Shown here in pieces: positions 34,776 to 45,990 of a stretch of DNA of 64,000 bases. The notes under the pieces are model-generated. The model was not told the DNA's origin. It saw nothing but the letters and a program-made list of their open reading frames with translations, and did not search any database. The translations under genes and the position numbers were made by a program. Origin of the DNA: Hetaerina americana (Eukaryota > Arthropoda > Insecta > Odonata > Calopterygidae); assembly GCA_022747635.1 (NCBI GenBank), contig JAKTNV010000001.1, forward strand, positions 22,220,572 to 22,284,571. Reading direction: 5' to 3'. The stretch's first letter is position 1; every line of letters begins with the position of its first letter.

Positions 34776-36300
34776 ACCACGTACATCTTTCCTACCTCCT
34801 TTGGATTGATTTGGTGCATTGATTATTGCCCTGGGCACTCATTTCAGAGTGTCTTAACTTATGTATAACACCTCAGACTAACAAAAAGTCGGTGGGTGGG
34901 GATATGGCGCCTCTATTCCCCCTCCCGGCACCATGCTGCTAATCCAGCAGTGTACTTTCACGCTCCTACGCTACCGTACCCTTCCACTCGACCTCCTCTT
35001 CCTCCCCCCCTACTACCCCATCCCTCACTCCACCGTCCCTTTAAACCCCCCACTTCATCTGTCTCACTCTTCTCTCTCTCTCGCCAAGTATGAGGTTTCT
35101 TCACAAAACTTTAACCTTTGCCCCGCACGGCCTCCTCCCATGACCCTGGCCGACCAATATCCTTTCCCCGCCATTCCCATTCCCCTTCCCCGCCGCTCTT
35201 CCCGCAGAAGGGCACTTTCTTCACGGACTGCGTCGAGACGGAACGGAAATGTTCATTGTGTGCTTGGAAGGTGAAGTTTATGTTCTTAAATGGACGGAGA
35301 CAAAGGTGACTTCTCGGGAAAACGTCTTTAGAGTGACGAATAATTAAAGCCATTCTATTTTTTTCAATAAATAGTAGTAAATGAATTTCCGCCATGTTGA
35401 TAATTCGATTCACTTTTGTCTTCCACCATTCCAAATGGAGTTTGAGAAGGATTAAATGGCTTCAAATCCTCGCCAGTTACCTCGTTAATACCTGCGCCGT
35501 ACCCTGAGAGCATCCCCGTAGGCGTTTGGCAGGGGGAGTTAAGTCAACAGCCTTTATTAAATGACTGGAAAAAGTTTTCGAGGTAAGTGATTTGTTGTCA
35601 GATTCATCTGCTGTAGTTTTTTTTTTATCTTTATCCTTCATTAAGTTATATAGTGCGCCTTGGATTTTGAATTTAAATCATTCCGTGTATACTTGCGTTG
35701 CTGTGCACTGGTTGCTTGAAACGAATTGAGGCCAGAAGGTGTTAAATAGTACCTTCCCGTTGGATTGCATTGATATTTAACTTAAGAAGACGACGCGTTC
35801 TTAAAACTTTTGAATAGATTCACTTCCTACATTATAGTCGTAGTTAAGGAACTAATGGCGTTAATTTAGATCCGTTGATGGCAGGTCTGTTGAGCGTAAG
35901 TCGACGCAGAAGAGGCCCCGAGTTCAAAATCGGTTAGGGCCTCCTCGCATACGCCCGGCTTCGCCCGACACATTTGACTACTTCTCATTCTTCCTGGGGA
36001 AACCGCATTGGGAACGGGGAAAGGAATTGGATTCCCCCTTGTTGCCCTGTTAATTGAGGAATTTCGTAAGTCTTGGAACTTGAATAAATAGAGTTCAGTT
36101 GCAACAAGTTGTCCCGCGTCGAATCCAACTGACGAGAGTCTAAATAGGATGTGTTCCCTCGAAGAATTGCCTAGGGGTTTCCCTTGTGACTTCTCCTGGG
36201 TGACACAAATACGGGGACTATATGGACCAGCTTTCCAAAAATTGAGATTTACATGCAAATCGGTAGATTATTGTGGATTTGGTTACGGAAAGGTTTATTT
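34776..36300. other. No recognised gene or repeat
   Basis: Contains C-rich DNA (34900-35230). A weak tRNA-like stretch near 35880-35950 was considered and not accepted. Confidence 0.4.
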
Positions 36301-36307
36301 TTTTTAT

Positions 36308-36995
36308 TGATATACCCTTCAAGTGACCTCTAGGGTGTGTGGCAGGGAGTGAATACACACCAGAATAATTTTACCCGGGTGTGACCCACCCGCGGTCGAA
36401 CAAAGTTATTATGATCCCCCTATCGTTAGTTGGGGGATCTAAAAATGACATCTGAAATCTGTCTGCTCTAACCGTAATCTCTCTAATTTTACTAACATGA
36501 TGGGGGTAGTACGATGGGGGTAATAATACATATTCAACATCACTGCTAAAGATACGTCCTTCCAATTTATGCAAGAGCTTCAATCTGTAATTTAACCTTC
36601 GCTCCGTGAGTGATTCCCAGCATAGCTGCTCTAATATTTTGGATACGCAACTAAGTTTATCATAGCATCGTTTTACAAATCTAGCTCCTCTATACGCTGC
36701 AAACAATCCGCTTTGCCAATCAATCCAACATCGTGAGAATCCCATATACTTGCAGCATATATTATAATGAGGTCTAACCAGCGATAGGATACTATTTCTC
36801 TTTGACCTTTTCATCACATTTACCCAGTACTCTTCCAATAAATCCTAATTTTTCGTTAGCTTGTCCACATATTCCCCGTATCTGTTTCACCCAGCAGAGA
36901 TCGTGAGTGAGGGTAACGTCCCAGTGTATTTAATTGAGTCTACACATTCTATTTCTGTGTTCCCAATGCAGTAGGCGTTCGAGAGGGAATTGCTC
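36308..36995 (-). mobile_element. CR1/L2-like LINE, minus strand, uninterrupted
   Basis: The 3' block is at 36313-36365. The C-terminal coding frame 36838-36371 (minus) includes YRGARFVKRCYDKLSCVSKI, LEQLCWESLTERRLNYRLKL, YYPHHVSKIREITVRADRFQ, then FFDP-like LDPPTNDRG. Beyond it, cttgtccacatattccccgt, then atctgtttcacc, corresponds to the empty site of the mariner at 30257-30805. Confidence 0.75.
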
Positions 36996-37510
36996 CAATG
37001 AGGTTAAATCGCAAATTTTATCTTTCGCCAATTACCCCTCATCTAGAATATGCTGTTAGTATATATGGTCCTTGTGAAGTGGGATTGTTTGCCGCATTGG
37101 ATCACGTGCAGCATAGAGCAGGCGAATTTGTAAAACTTAATTACAAACTGAGTAGCGTATTCAAAATATTAAGAGGAGCTAGGTAGGGAATCACTCACAG
37201 AGCGAAGGTTAAAATGCAGATTAAATATCTTGCATAAATTGGATGTCTCTTTAGTCATGATGTTGAAAATGAGTCATTAATTATTCCCTTCACATTACTG
37301 TTGGAGAGAGCATGTAAATAAAATTAGAGAGATCAAGTGCAGAATATGTAGATTCAAGACGCCATTTCTCCCACAAACACTAACGGATCAGAATAAAATA
37401 ATGTTTCTCCGACCGCGCTAGAAGGGAAAGGTGTTTTGGGTGACGGTTAGTATGGTGTTCCAGTCACCCCCTACCTCAAAGCCTGTCGCTGGCTCGCAGA
37501 ATGTTTAATA
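36996..37510 (+). mobile_element. CR1/L2-like LINE, plus strand, head-to-head with the previous copy
   Basis: The plus-strand frame 36998-37186: MRLNRKFYLSPITPHLEYAV, then EVGLFAALDHVQHRAGEFVK and YKLSSVFKILRGAR, is the RT C-terminal region. The diverged 3' end is at about 37455-37500 (agtcaccccctacctcaaag, then cctgtcgctggctcgcag). The two 5'-truncated copies face away from a shared junction near 36995. Confidence 0.7.
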
Positions 37511-38036
37511 AATAAATAAGTGTCAAAGAAACAAACACTAAACCGATCAGGGCAAAAAAATTAAGATAAAAGTCTTAAAAAAGACTTGGCTACACATAAA
37601 TTATGAGAAAAATAAATTCGGTTCTTGTTCCTTTCGATAGATTCCGGTAGATTTTGGAAATGTGGGTGACCAAGTACGCAATGTGGTGTAAAATATGCAA
37701 AAACAATATGAGAATATGATCATGGTTCAGTTCAGTCTGGTCGAGTAACCTATGCGAGGGTGGTTTAAACTGTTCTTGCAAAATCATCAGAGATGGCACC
37801 ACTGATGCGTATCAAAGCCATTTTCAGTAAATAGCATCTCTTGAAGGAGCACATATCAATTTTCAGACATATTAGTGTCAGTTATCACTCTATATTTTGG
37901 CTGTCGTTTTACATCTTACAAACTGAACGATATAAAAATGAGCATGGCAGATTATTTCGGGTTTTGATCAATAATTATCTCACGAAAAGCAAATCACTTA
38001 AGTAGATAAAAAGAAATCTAATGAATGCCTTAGTCA
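37511..38036. other. AT-rich DNA, nothing recognised
   Basis: No motif-bearing frame or shared repeat. Confidence 0.4.
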
Positions 38037-38121
38037 ATGCATTTGTCCGAAAGTCCCCTCGCTGAAGAGCAGAAGATGCTGGGCAGCGAAAAGACCGGCG
38101 AGGAGCCGGTCGCTCACCATG
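38037..38121 (+). CDS. Candidate first coding exon of an unidentified gene
   Basis: An ATG at 38037 opens 28 codons plus one base, reading MHLSESPLAEEQKMLG, then SEKTGEEPVAHH, and stops being coding at a splice-donor-like g/gttagt (donor GT at 38122). The stretch is clearly GC-richer and more charged (E, K) than its AT-rich flanks, and continuing past the donor gives a stop almost at once (the TAG inside gttagt). That pattern fits a short initial exon. No promoter element or second exon could be linked to it and I do not recognise the protein. It could be chance. Confidence 0.3.
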
Positions 38122-38689
38122 GTTAGTCAATGTTTCGCATATAAAATAAGTCTACACTTTTTGTCATCTTTTGGACAGCCAAGCAATACACACGTTGTTA
38201 GCAGGCTAACTGTATTATCAAATTGGATTTGGAAATGATTGGATTTGCATAGCATTCTCGAGAGAATGTAGAGTACTTAACATACATTACGTAAGTAAAA
38301 AATCAACATAAATTCTTTTTTAATTGCCGAAGAACCGCCTATCAATTGATGATAGCTGCCCTCCGTAAAAGTTACCAGGTAAAAAGGTGCAGTCTTTTAT
38401 TCGAACACCAGGCCATAAGAGATGTTCAATGGGAATTCGAGTTATTTGGAGGGAATTTTATTTGTTCGTCCTTATCCCCTTTGAAGTAGTCCCCCATATA
38501 TATCAAGCACTTGTGTCAGCGCTTTTTTCAATACTGGAAACCCCTTTGGTGCTCGAACTTTTGAAATTTCTTTAAACTCTCTCAGTGATGAGTTTTTAAA
38601 TCTCATCTATGCTTGTAAAACGACGGTCCCTTTACAAGGTTATCTTAAGACTCCTCTCCAAAAAATGCATTCTGCATTAAAACCCATAA
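38122..38689. other. AT-rich DNA, possible intron
   Basis: Nothing recognised; would be the start of an intron if the exon above is real. Confidence 0.3.
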
Positions 38690-39990
38690 AAACTCTTCCT
38701 CCCACATTTTCCTAAACTTTGAAAAGTAGTTCTGCGGGAATGTTGTCCACCCCCATATTGGCCTTATTTGATTTCAATTCTTTAAATGCCCTTTCTATCT
38801 TATGGCCGAGTATTCCTGGACCTAGGCTATCTCTATCTACGTCATACAGGGTTCGTCCGGAAAATAAGTGTACTGACTCCTGGGCTGGGCGCGCCGCTCC
38901 AGGCGCGCCCAGCACCGCTCTGACGGGCTGCGATTGGAGGGGGGTATGTTGGCAAGCGACGCTGAAAAAGACAGTCGGCTCTGAGCTGTGGTGTAGTGAG
39001 GAGCTCTGTTAACGCGAACCTCCACGCTCGACCCACGTCACGGAACGCGATGCCGAAGTTTTTGGAGCAGCGTTATTCCATCTAATTTGCGGTAAAGCTT
39101 GGGAAATCGTCTACCGAAACTGTCGGTATGATTAACCAGGCTTACGGGGAGTCAGCCAAGTCCAGAAACATGATCTTTCGGTGGCACAAGATGTTCGTGG
39201 AGGGCAGAGAAGACGTCGACGACGAGTCTTCGAGAGGTTCCCGATGATGCCTTCGCGGGAGCGTTCCAGGAATGGGAACGCCGCTGGAACAAGTGTATCG
39301 ACTCACAAGGGTCCTATTTTGAGGAATATTAGCTTAAGATATGTTAAAGTGTAATACATTTTTTTTCCTGAGCTCAGTACACTTATTTTCCGGACGAACC
39401 CTGTATTCTCTTCCTACGCTCAAGCTTGCTGGCCAATGTCTTCATCATGTAGTTCTCCTATAAATTCATCGCATCTTGCTGGATTCTTCCCTAGTTCAAT
39501 TAATATTTTTCCGCAATAATCTTTTAGTGTCGGCATGGATTTTCCTTCATTACTTTCTGAGTGTTTACACCTTCATTTACTCGTACGTATAGCGTAAAAA
39601 TGCCACCTTTCCCTGGTAAACTTCGCATATCTTTGCACTGCATCTCCCACCACGTCATTCACCCTCTTAGTTTCCCGCTTCATTTTATTATTTAACTCTA
39701 TGTATTTTCTTCTGCCGAAATCTGTGTTTACATTCTTCCATTTCCTTCTCTCATTTATTTTTCCAATCATCTCATCCACGATCCATGGTTTACTTGCCCT
39801 TATCACTTTGTTATTCCTATATTTACTTATGTACCTTTCGATATCCCTTTTCGATATCTTCCCATTTTTCCTCTATAGCACCCAGCTCCTTCTCCTCGAC
39901 CATGGTCTTCAAACAGCCTTCCGATACTCCTTGGATTTTAACTAATTTAATATATTCGGTTACGGTTATATCCATATGCAGGACCATCTT
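38690..39990 (-). mobile_element. RTE-like internal segment interrupted by a mariner, minus strand
   Basis: On the minus strand, after the mariner at 38847-39403, come SLGPGILGHKIERAFKELKS and NMGVDNIPAEL (38838-38715). Before it lies the linker region (39806-39573) WIVDEMIGKINERRKWKNVN and RKYIELNNKMKRETKRVNDV. Both match the element at 11678-15791. The copy is diverged and frame-broken; the 5' endonuclease and 3' end are not seen. Confidence 0.7.
38847..39403 (+). mobile_element. 557-bp core-deleted mariner-like element, copy B
   Basis: The same inverted repeats as copy A (cagggttcgtccggaaaata...), with TA on both sides (38845-38846, 39404-39405). The coding remnant matches copy A, but a TAA now stands where copy A reads IKF (ccatctaatttgcg at about 39078), so the N-terminal peptide is cut to a few residues. 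The C-terminal frame (WERRWNKCIDSQGSYFEEY) is intact and ends near 39330. A small insertion after the ATG (tttttggag) accounts for part of the extra length. Confidence 0.87.
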
Positions 39991-42444
39991 CCAGGTTAGT
40001 TTTTCTAAATACCAAGGTATATTTAGTTAGTTTCCCATAGTAATTCCCATAGGAATATTATTATTATAAGGACGATGTTCTCCAACCTGCGATTCTTCCC
40101 GCAAAGCCAAGGTAAAAAGGTCTAAATTTGCATAAAAGTATTTCGCGTAAGTGGCAATGAAAGATTAATTTTCTTCTCCTTGTGTTCTGCCTTGTTTACT
40201 ACTGGCGTGGGCTTCATTTGTCATTTAATACTGTCCTAAAATTCACATTACACCGATCACCTTGGTAATTAATGGCTTACAGGGTTCTTTATTGGGAAAC
40301 AGTCGGGTTTCGTGTTTAACCATGGGAAAGGAAATATTTTTCCACGCTTCTAAAAACCATGTCAACAGTTATTTTAAATTTTATTATTATTTCAAGAATT
40401 ATTTTAATATCTGTACACTTAAATGTGTGACCCCTTGGAACTTTTTCCAGTTGTATTCTCATGACCTGTGACGTCCTTGGCCCTGTCTACTACCATCGAG
40501 TCCACGATATATGTCCATCACGATTTCCAGTTTGGACTTCAAGAGTTATCGTAAGTAAGACAATCGACTTAAAATTATTCAAAACATCCTCGGAGAGAAT
40601 CAAACATTCTTCACCGAGAATTCAGTGCTCAAGACCCGATGGACGACGACTAATTTGATGAATCAAATTCTCGGAATTTTATTTTTTGCCATTTGTCCAC
40701 TTGTGCTTAAAATTAATTATACTGTTTGTAAACATGTTTGTGTGTGGTTGCTAAAATTTTTTGTTTTACTTTACTGCTAAACCTTACTATCAATTTATTC
40801 TGGTGAATCGTTTTTCTCGCACTTTTGACGCTTAAGAAAAACTTTTTCCATGCCTAAAGATTTGACAGGCTAAATTTGGAGTTAGTATAATTATCTTTTC
40901 TTAAATAATTTATCTTTTTTTTTCGTTCAACTTTGGACTCAAAATTTTCGGCAATTTGACTACTTAATGTAGCCAGAGGTGGGTGCCAACCAGTAATTAA
41001 AACTTTAGCGGAAAAAGATTAACTTTTTGAGCGAACTTTATAATATTAAATTTATTTTTCTGTTACGTTCTTCGCGTTGCGAGTTTATTTTATTAGAATA
41101 TAAAACTAGATAAGGTTAAAAGATAAGGGAAAAACTAGATTAGGTTAAAATTTAATTAATCACCTAGTATGGGATCATCGTAATTTTTTTTGGTTTGTAG
41201 AAATGCGAGGTCAAAGAACCACCTTAAAACTCCGGCAAGGTAGTACCGTCTTCCTTTTTCAAGAAATGTAAATTTTATTATGGTTATTATTTGAGAAAAT
41301 AACGTATTCTATGTCAGTATTCTCAGGAGCATAAAATATTCTTCGATTTTCGTATTAAATTAATTCTAAATTAAATCAGTTTTAGCAGGCTTCAAAATTT
41401 TTAGCAAGAATTGCTTAGAACTAGAGCATTTAATATGACTTTGAGTTAACTTAACTGGTCACTTCGAAAAGTTCTATCCAGTGTAGAGATATCAAATTGT
41501 AGAAATATTTTTTTCCCATGTTCATTCAACATATGTGAAGTTAGTCCTTGAATTTCAGTGTTCATCTTTGTATCTGTTTAGCTCATTCTCATCATGTATT
41601 CATCCTATAATGGCTCATTATAACCTTCTATTTTTCCTTTGCAGTGGGTTTTTTTTTTGGGATTTAATCGGTTTCCCTGCAGTCTGGAGATATGGCTGCT
41701 ACGTTGCAGCTAATCGCGCGGCCTACAGAGAAGGGAGAGAATAATTGTCTTTATTCGATACTTCTGTCATCGTTTTAAATCAATTGTTCCGTAAAATTTC
41801 ATTTTTTATGCTGTACTGTGTTTCGAGATGCTGTATTTCAATTTTTTGTGTACTTTTTGGTTTAATGAATGTTCTTTTCAATTAAGATTTTTGTTATTAT
41901 AATTTTATCGGCTGCGTAGATATGATTTTGGAGTAGTTCAACATTGGTAGTGTTGAACAATAATTGGAATAAAAATCAACGTTCAATTAACGTGAATCGT
42001 GAATATAATGGCTGCGCATGTAATATGCTCATAAACCGGAGAAGTCAAGGTCATAACAACAATCATTAAATGTGATGGCTAATTGGTTTGAACAGTGACA
42101 AGGTTTGGGTATCATTTATAGATACAACCTTAAAGTTCCTGTAGTTGAGCGTAGAGAAAATTGTTCTGAGAAAATAGAACAGACTAAATAGGAATTATTG
42201 ATGTAATGGTATAAAGAAAGAGTAAAATAATTCCAAATGGGAGACTGGAAGATCATAAACGAGGAAGAGTAACACCCAGATAATATGGTATAAAGTATTA
42301 AAAAAAAAGTGAATTAAATATTAAAAGCGAAGAAAGGCAAAAAATATATTCCAATTATTCGACGAATTATTTTCATATGGATTTATTTACCCATAATCCG
42401 AAAACAGCACTTTCTGGCATCAGACAATATAGAATAGATACCAT
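39991..42444. other. AT-rich DNA, nothing recognised
   Basis: About 2.4 kb with only short frames and no shared repeats noticed. Confidence 0.4.
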
Positions 42445-42550
42445 TCCAAACGCAATTCATATGAGAACGAAAACCCATCTGGGCGGGAATCGAACGCGCG
42501 ACCCCCTGATTGGCGGGTGAAGACGTTACCCCGTCGCCATCGAGGTCGAC
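42400..42550 (-). mobile_element. tRNA-derived SINE-like element (family 4), minus strand
   Basis: On the minus strand, 42548-42478 reads gatggcgacggggtaacgtc, ttcacccgccaatcaggggg, tcgcgcgttcgattcccgcc: A-box-like and B-box-like (gttcgattcc) at tRNA spacing, followed by agatgggttttcgttctcat. Body length is uncertain. It could be a tRNA pseudogene instead. Confidence 0.5.
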
Positions 42551-43840
42551 AATCAATGGCATGAATTTTTTAAGTCAGTATTCATGCTGATGCGATAAAA
42601 TTAATTACTCCTATGTGTGAGAGAAAATTAATATAAATCCAAAATGGGCTTGAGGAAAAGGAAAAAAATATTCTAAGCCTCGAGTCCTTAATGACCTTGA
42701 GAAAAAAAGACACAAAATATTCTAAGGCAAATTAAGGCCTGGTCAGTTTACAGAGGATATCGGTCAGCTTGTAGAGGGATATTGGTCAGTTTCCATTGGG
42801 GAATATAAAAGTTAATAATTTGGGAAATTATGCCGCTAAATAATAATATTTCAAGACAATTAAATGACGGTTGAAAGGATAGAGCTGTGCTCCGACATAT
42901 GCTGCATAGTTTTAGTGGCCATTGTCATAAATAAATTCATGGGAATCACTTTTAAAATTAGTAAACGTGATGCATTTATAGGCAGGACAAAAAGAAGAGT
43001 AGACCCAGGTGCCAAGGGTGGTGGGAGGTGCTCGGTAACGTGAACCGACGGAGTGCGCTGAAACAATGGAATTCGACACCTTTGAAACTGACCGACCGGG
43101 GGCGAGGCCGGAGGCCGAGCGGTCAGCCTACTGTCTTAAATTGAGGGGAGACTATGCCGGCATTTTTTTGGTTTTCCTACTACTTGATATTTAGTAGGTT
43201 ACATGCGATCTGTTGCAATTGCGTTTATAATCTCAAACTACCAACCCCCCCCCCCTCACTACAATTCCAAACCGACTTAGAACGTACTGCAAATATCCCA
43301 CCTTGACGCTTCATATATATCTCAAACGACCCCGAGGTGAGGATGGTATAAAAACCCCCATGTAATAATTCTTGCTTTGATATAAAATCGTTAACTCATT
43401 TACTACGACTTGCCTTGCCGTTGTTAGGCGGCTTTGTTTATCAGAGGTCGCCTAGTTGGGCTTATGCTCTACGTCTCAGCTGCCGTAGGGTTTTAATAGC
43501 CAAACAGCGCCATAAAATTTTGCGTCAAATATAAATAAATACTCAATATTTCTACATTTATTTGTAATAAACCTTAAAGTTTCGAATTTATTAGGTTGAA
43601 ACAAAATTAATTCGATAAACAGTTAGCTTATTTTGCAATTAAAATGCACCATTGTGTAAATGTATCATAATTTAGCAGGATGATTGGTCATTATCCACAG
43701 GGATTTGCGGCCATCTTTAAAATACGAGTAATCTTGTTAGTGTAACGTATTTTTCACATTTTAATTTCACTGTGTCATTATAACGTGCACATTTAGAACA
43801 AATTCCTGAAAATATGATAAAATAAAATAGGCCTGTATGT
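42551..43840. other. No recognised gene or repeat
   Basis: Includes a short GC-rich stretch at 43075-43130 (gggggcgaggccggaggccg), which is not assigned. Confidence 0.35.
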
Positions 43841-43852
43841 ATTTCAAGAATT

Positions 43853-43858
43853 TTTATT
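43853..43858 (-). terminator. Poly(A) signal AATAAA for the candidate terminal exon
   Basis: The minus-strand sequence gtgaaataaaaattc contains AATAAA about 46 nt downstream of the stop at 43904. Confidence 0.35.
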
Positions 43859-43903
43859 TCACTTCAGAAAATACAAATTCCATCTGTTTGCGGCGAAAAA
43901 AAA

Positions 43904-44124
43904 TCATTTCACGATGACGATGATGTTCCAAGGAGTTTCGCCACGGTCGTGAAAAACTTCCAAAAGAACACGATGTAAATTAAAGAGCGGATGCGTGCTT
44001 CCGATAATTGGTCCAGGCGTGAAATATATTTCCCCGAATGACATCCTCCATATCAGAGCACAGATTCCTTGGCGGACAGCAGATCTGGAAGGGCAGACGC
44101 GAAAGGGCCAAATCTTAACATCCA
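43904..44124 (-). CDS. Candidate 3'-terminal coding exon of an unidentified gene, minus strand
   Basis: On the minus strand a good splice acceptor (ctctttcttccttcag) ends at 44125. The next bases are in frame, after two phase nucleotides, for 72 codons: DVKIWPFRVCPSRSAVRQGI, then CALIWRMSFGEIYFTPGPII, GSTHPLFNLHRVLLEVFHDR and GETPWNIIVIVK, with a TGA stop at 43904-43906 and AATAAA shortly after. The balanced amino-acid composition, strong acceptor, stop and poly(A) signal together fit a last exon. I do not recognise the protein, and no upstream exon was found. It does not match any of the transposable elements seen here. Confidence 0.4.
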
Positions 44125-44125
44125 C

Positions 44126-44464
44126 TGAAGGAAGAAAGAGATAAAGGAGTTTAATATACGTGAGGTTGTGTATTAAAAACTCCTGAAAAAATAAACATGT
44201 TTAAAGAAAAATGACCAAACTTTTGAAATATTTAATGGCCGAGATACCACAAATTATTGTCACAATCAACATTTAAAGAATACAGCTGATGTAAAAACAT
44301 TGGTAAACTGAAACCGTAAAAAAGAGTATCAGGACTCAGTGTAGAGTGAGAACATACAGAGAATACAATATGATAGAGGGCAGGGACATGAGTACAGTGC
44401 ATGAAAAATGGGAACATTAAAAAAAAAAAGGTTATCGGAAGCCACAAATGAAATTACAGAAAGA
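44126..44464. other. Unassigned DNA, intron of the candidate gene if real
   Basis: A-rich on the plus strand; nothing else recognised. Confidence 0.3.
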
Positions 44465-45990
44465 CGTACTAGAAAAGGGACAAGAAAAAATGAATCACAG
44501 ACACAATGATTAGAAGAATAGAAGAGAGAAGGAAATGGAAGGATATAAACATAGATTTAGGAAGAAGAAACAAATACAAAGAGTCGAATAATAAAATGAA
44601 GCATGAAACTAATAGAGCAAATAAAATGTGGTGAAAGATGCAGTGCGAGGAAAGTTTACAAGGGAAAAGTGGAATTGGTAAGAGTGATATATAGTATATG
44701 TAGGTGAAAGCACTGTCATGAAGTAAGAAGGTAAAAGTTATGGAAACAATGATATATAAGCCTGAAAAAATGTTCATTAAAGCAGGGAAGAATCCAGCAA
44801 GATGAAATGAATTAATAGGAGAACCATATGCTTAAGACTTTAATTAAGCCCTTGCTTGGAAGAGAAGAAGGCATAGATGAGAATTGCTTAGGCCCAGGCT
44901 TACTCAATGGTGAAATAGAAAGGGCATTAAGGGAATTGAAATCAAATTAGGCCTTGTGGGTAGAAAAAAATCCCACAGAACTACTCTAAGGTTCAGGAAA
45001 ACATGGAGGGAAGAGTTTTTCATGGGATAATTGGTAGCATTTATGAGGGAGGAATTAGACTGGAAGGCTTTGCCAGATCAGTATTAGTTCCTCTTCCAAA
45101 TAAGGTAAAGGCTACATCATGTGAGACCTCCAGAACAATATGGTTGATTTTGCATGAAACTTTAGTGGTTCTCAGGATCATAAACAAGAGGATGAAGAGC
45201 AGGGCAAATGATTAATTAGAGGATGATCAGTTTGGGTTCAGGAAGGGCAAATGTATGTTCATTGCCATAGCAGTATCGAGGTCATTTAGTTGGAGAGGAA
45301 TATGGAATAAAATCAAAATGTATATATATGAATAGTAGATTTCTCGGAATTTGATGCAGTGAATGAGGAAAAACTATTAAATATACTGCAGAAAATAGCA
45401 ATAGATTGGAGGGATAGGAGGTTAAAGCACAACGAGTACATATCTCAGGCTACTTATGTGTAAGTGAGGGATGGAAAACCTGGATGGGCAGTGTTAGGAA
45501 GTGGCATGGAAAAAATGATTAAAGAGGCATGGGAAGAACTGGAGGTAGGAATCATTATTGGTGGAGAATTTGCACAATCGGTTAGATTTATGGATGACCA
45601 AGCTTCAGCTTACTAGTCAGCTAAAGGGTTCCAAGCATTGATGAGCAAATTGGAAAGTCACAGTGATAGGTACGGAGTGAGAATAAAACCTTAACAAAGC
45701 AAAGTTTGAGCAGTTTTTGAGAAAGAATGAAATGCTCAGTGAAATGTTAAAACATGAAAGAAAATGCTAAATCAAAATGGAACAGTTTTGCCTATTTTCA
45801 AAGTGTTTTAGACCTAAATGGACCAAATACTAGGGACACAAGAAGAATTGCAATTTTGCCAAGAAGCTTTTAAAGAAATGGGAGTATTGGTGGCAATGAT
45901 AAGAATGAGTAAGAATGTTAAAAAAAAGTCTTGTTGCCCATTTCATATGGAGCAGGTTTTTGTATGGTCCAAAAAAATGTTCATTAAAGC
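44465..45990 (+). mobile_element. Eroded RTE-like retrotransposon, plus strand
   Basis: Recognisable stretches in order: the linker (RRKWKDINIDLGRRNKYKE-like near 44530), GLLNGEIERALREL-like (44910-44940), GIRLEGFARSVLVPLPNKVK then ATSCE...RTIWLI (45050-45150), LRIINKRMKSRAND (45170-45215), DDQFGFRKGK, and AWEELEVGIIIGGEFAQSVR followed by FMDDQA (45520-45605). In the last, the FADD box has become FMDD. Many stops and gaps; old copy. Confidence 0.65.

Noticed and set aside
35880..35950. tRNA-like stretch with gagttcaaaatcgg
   Set aside because: B box imperfect and no acceptor-stem pairing visible.
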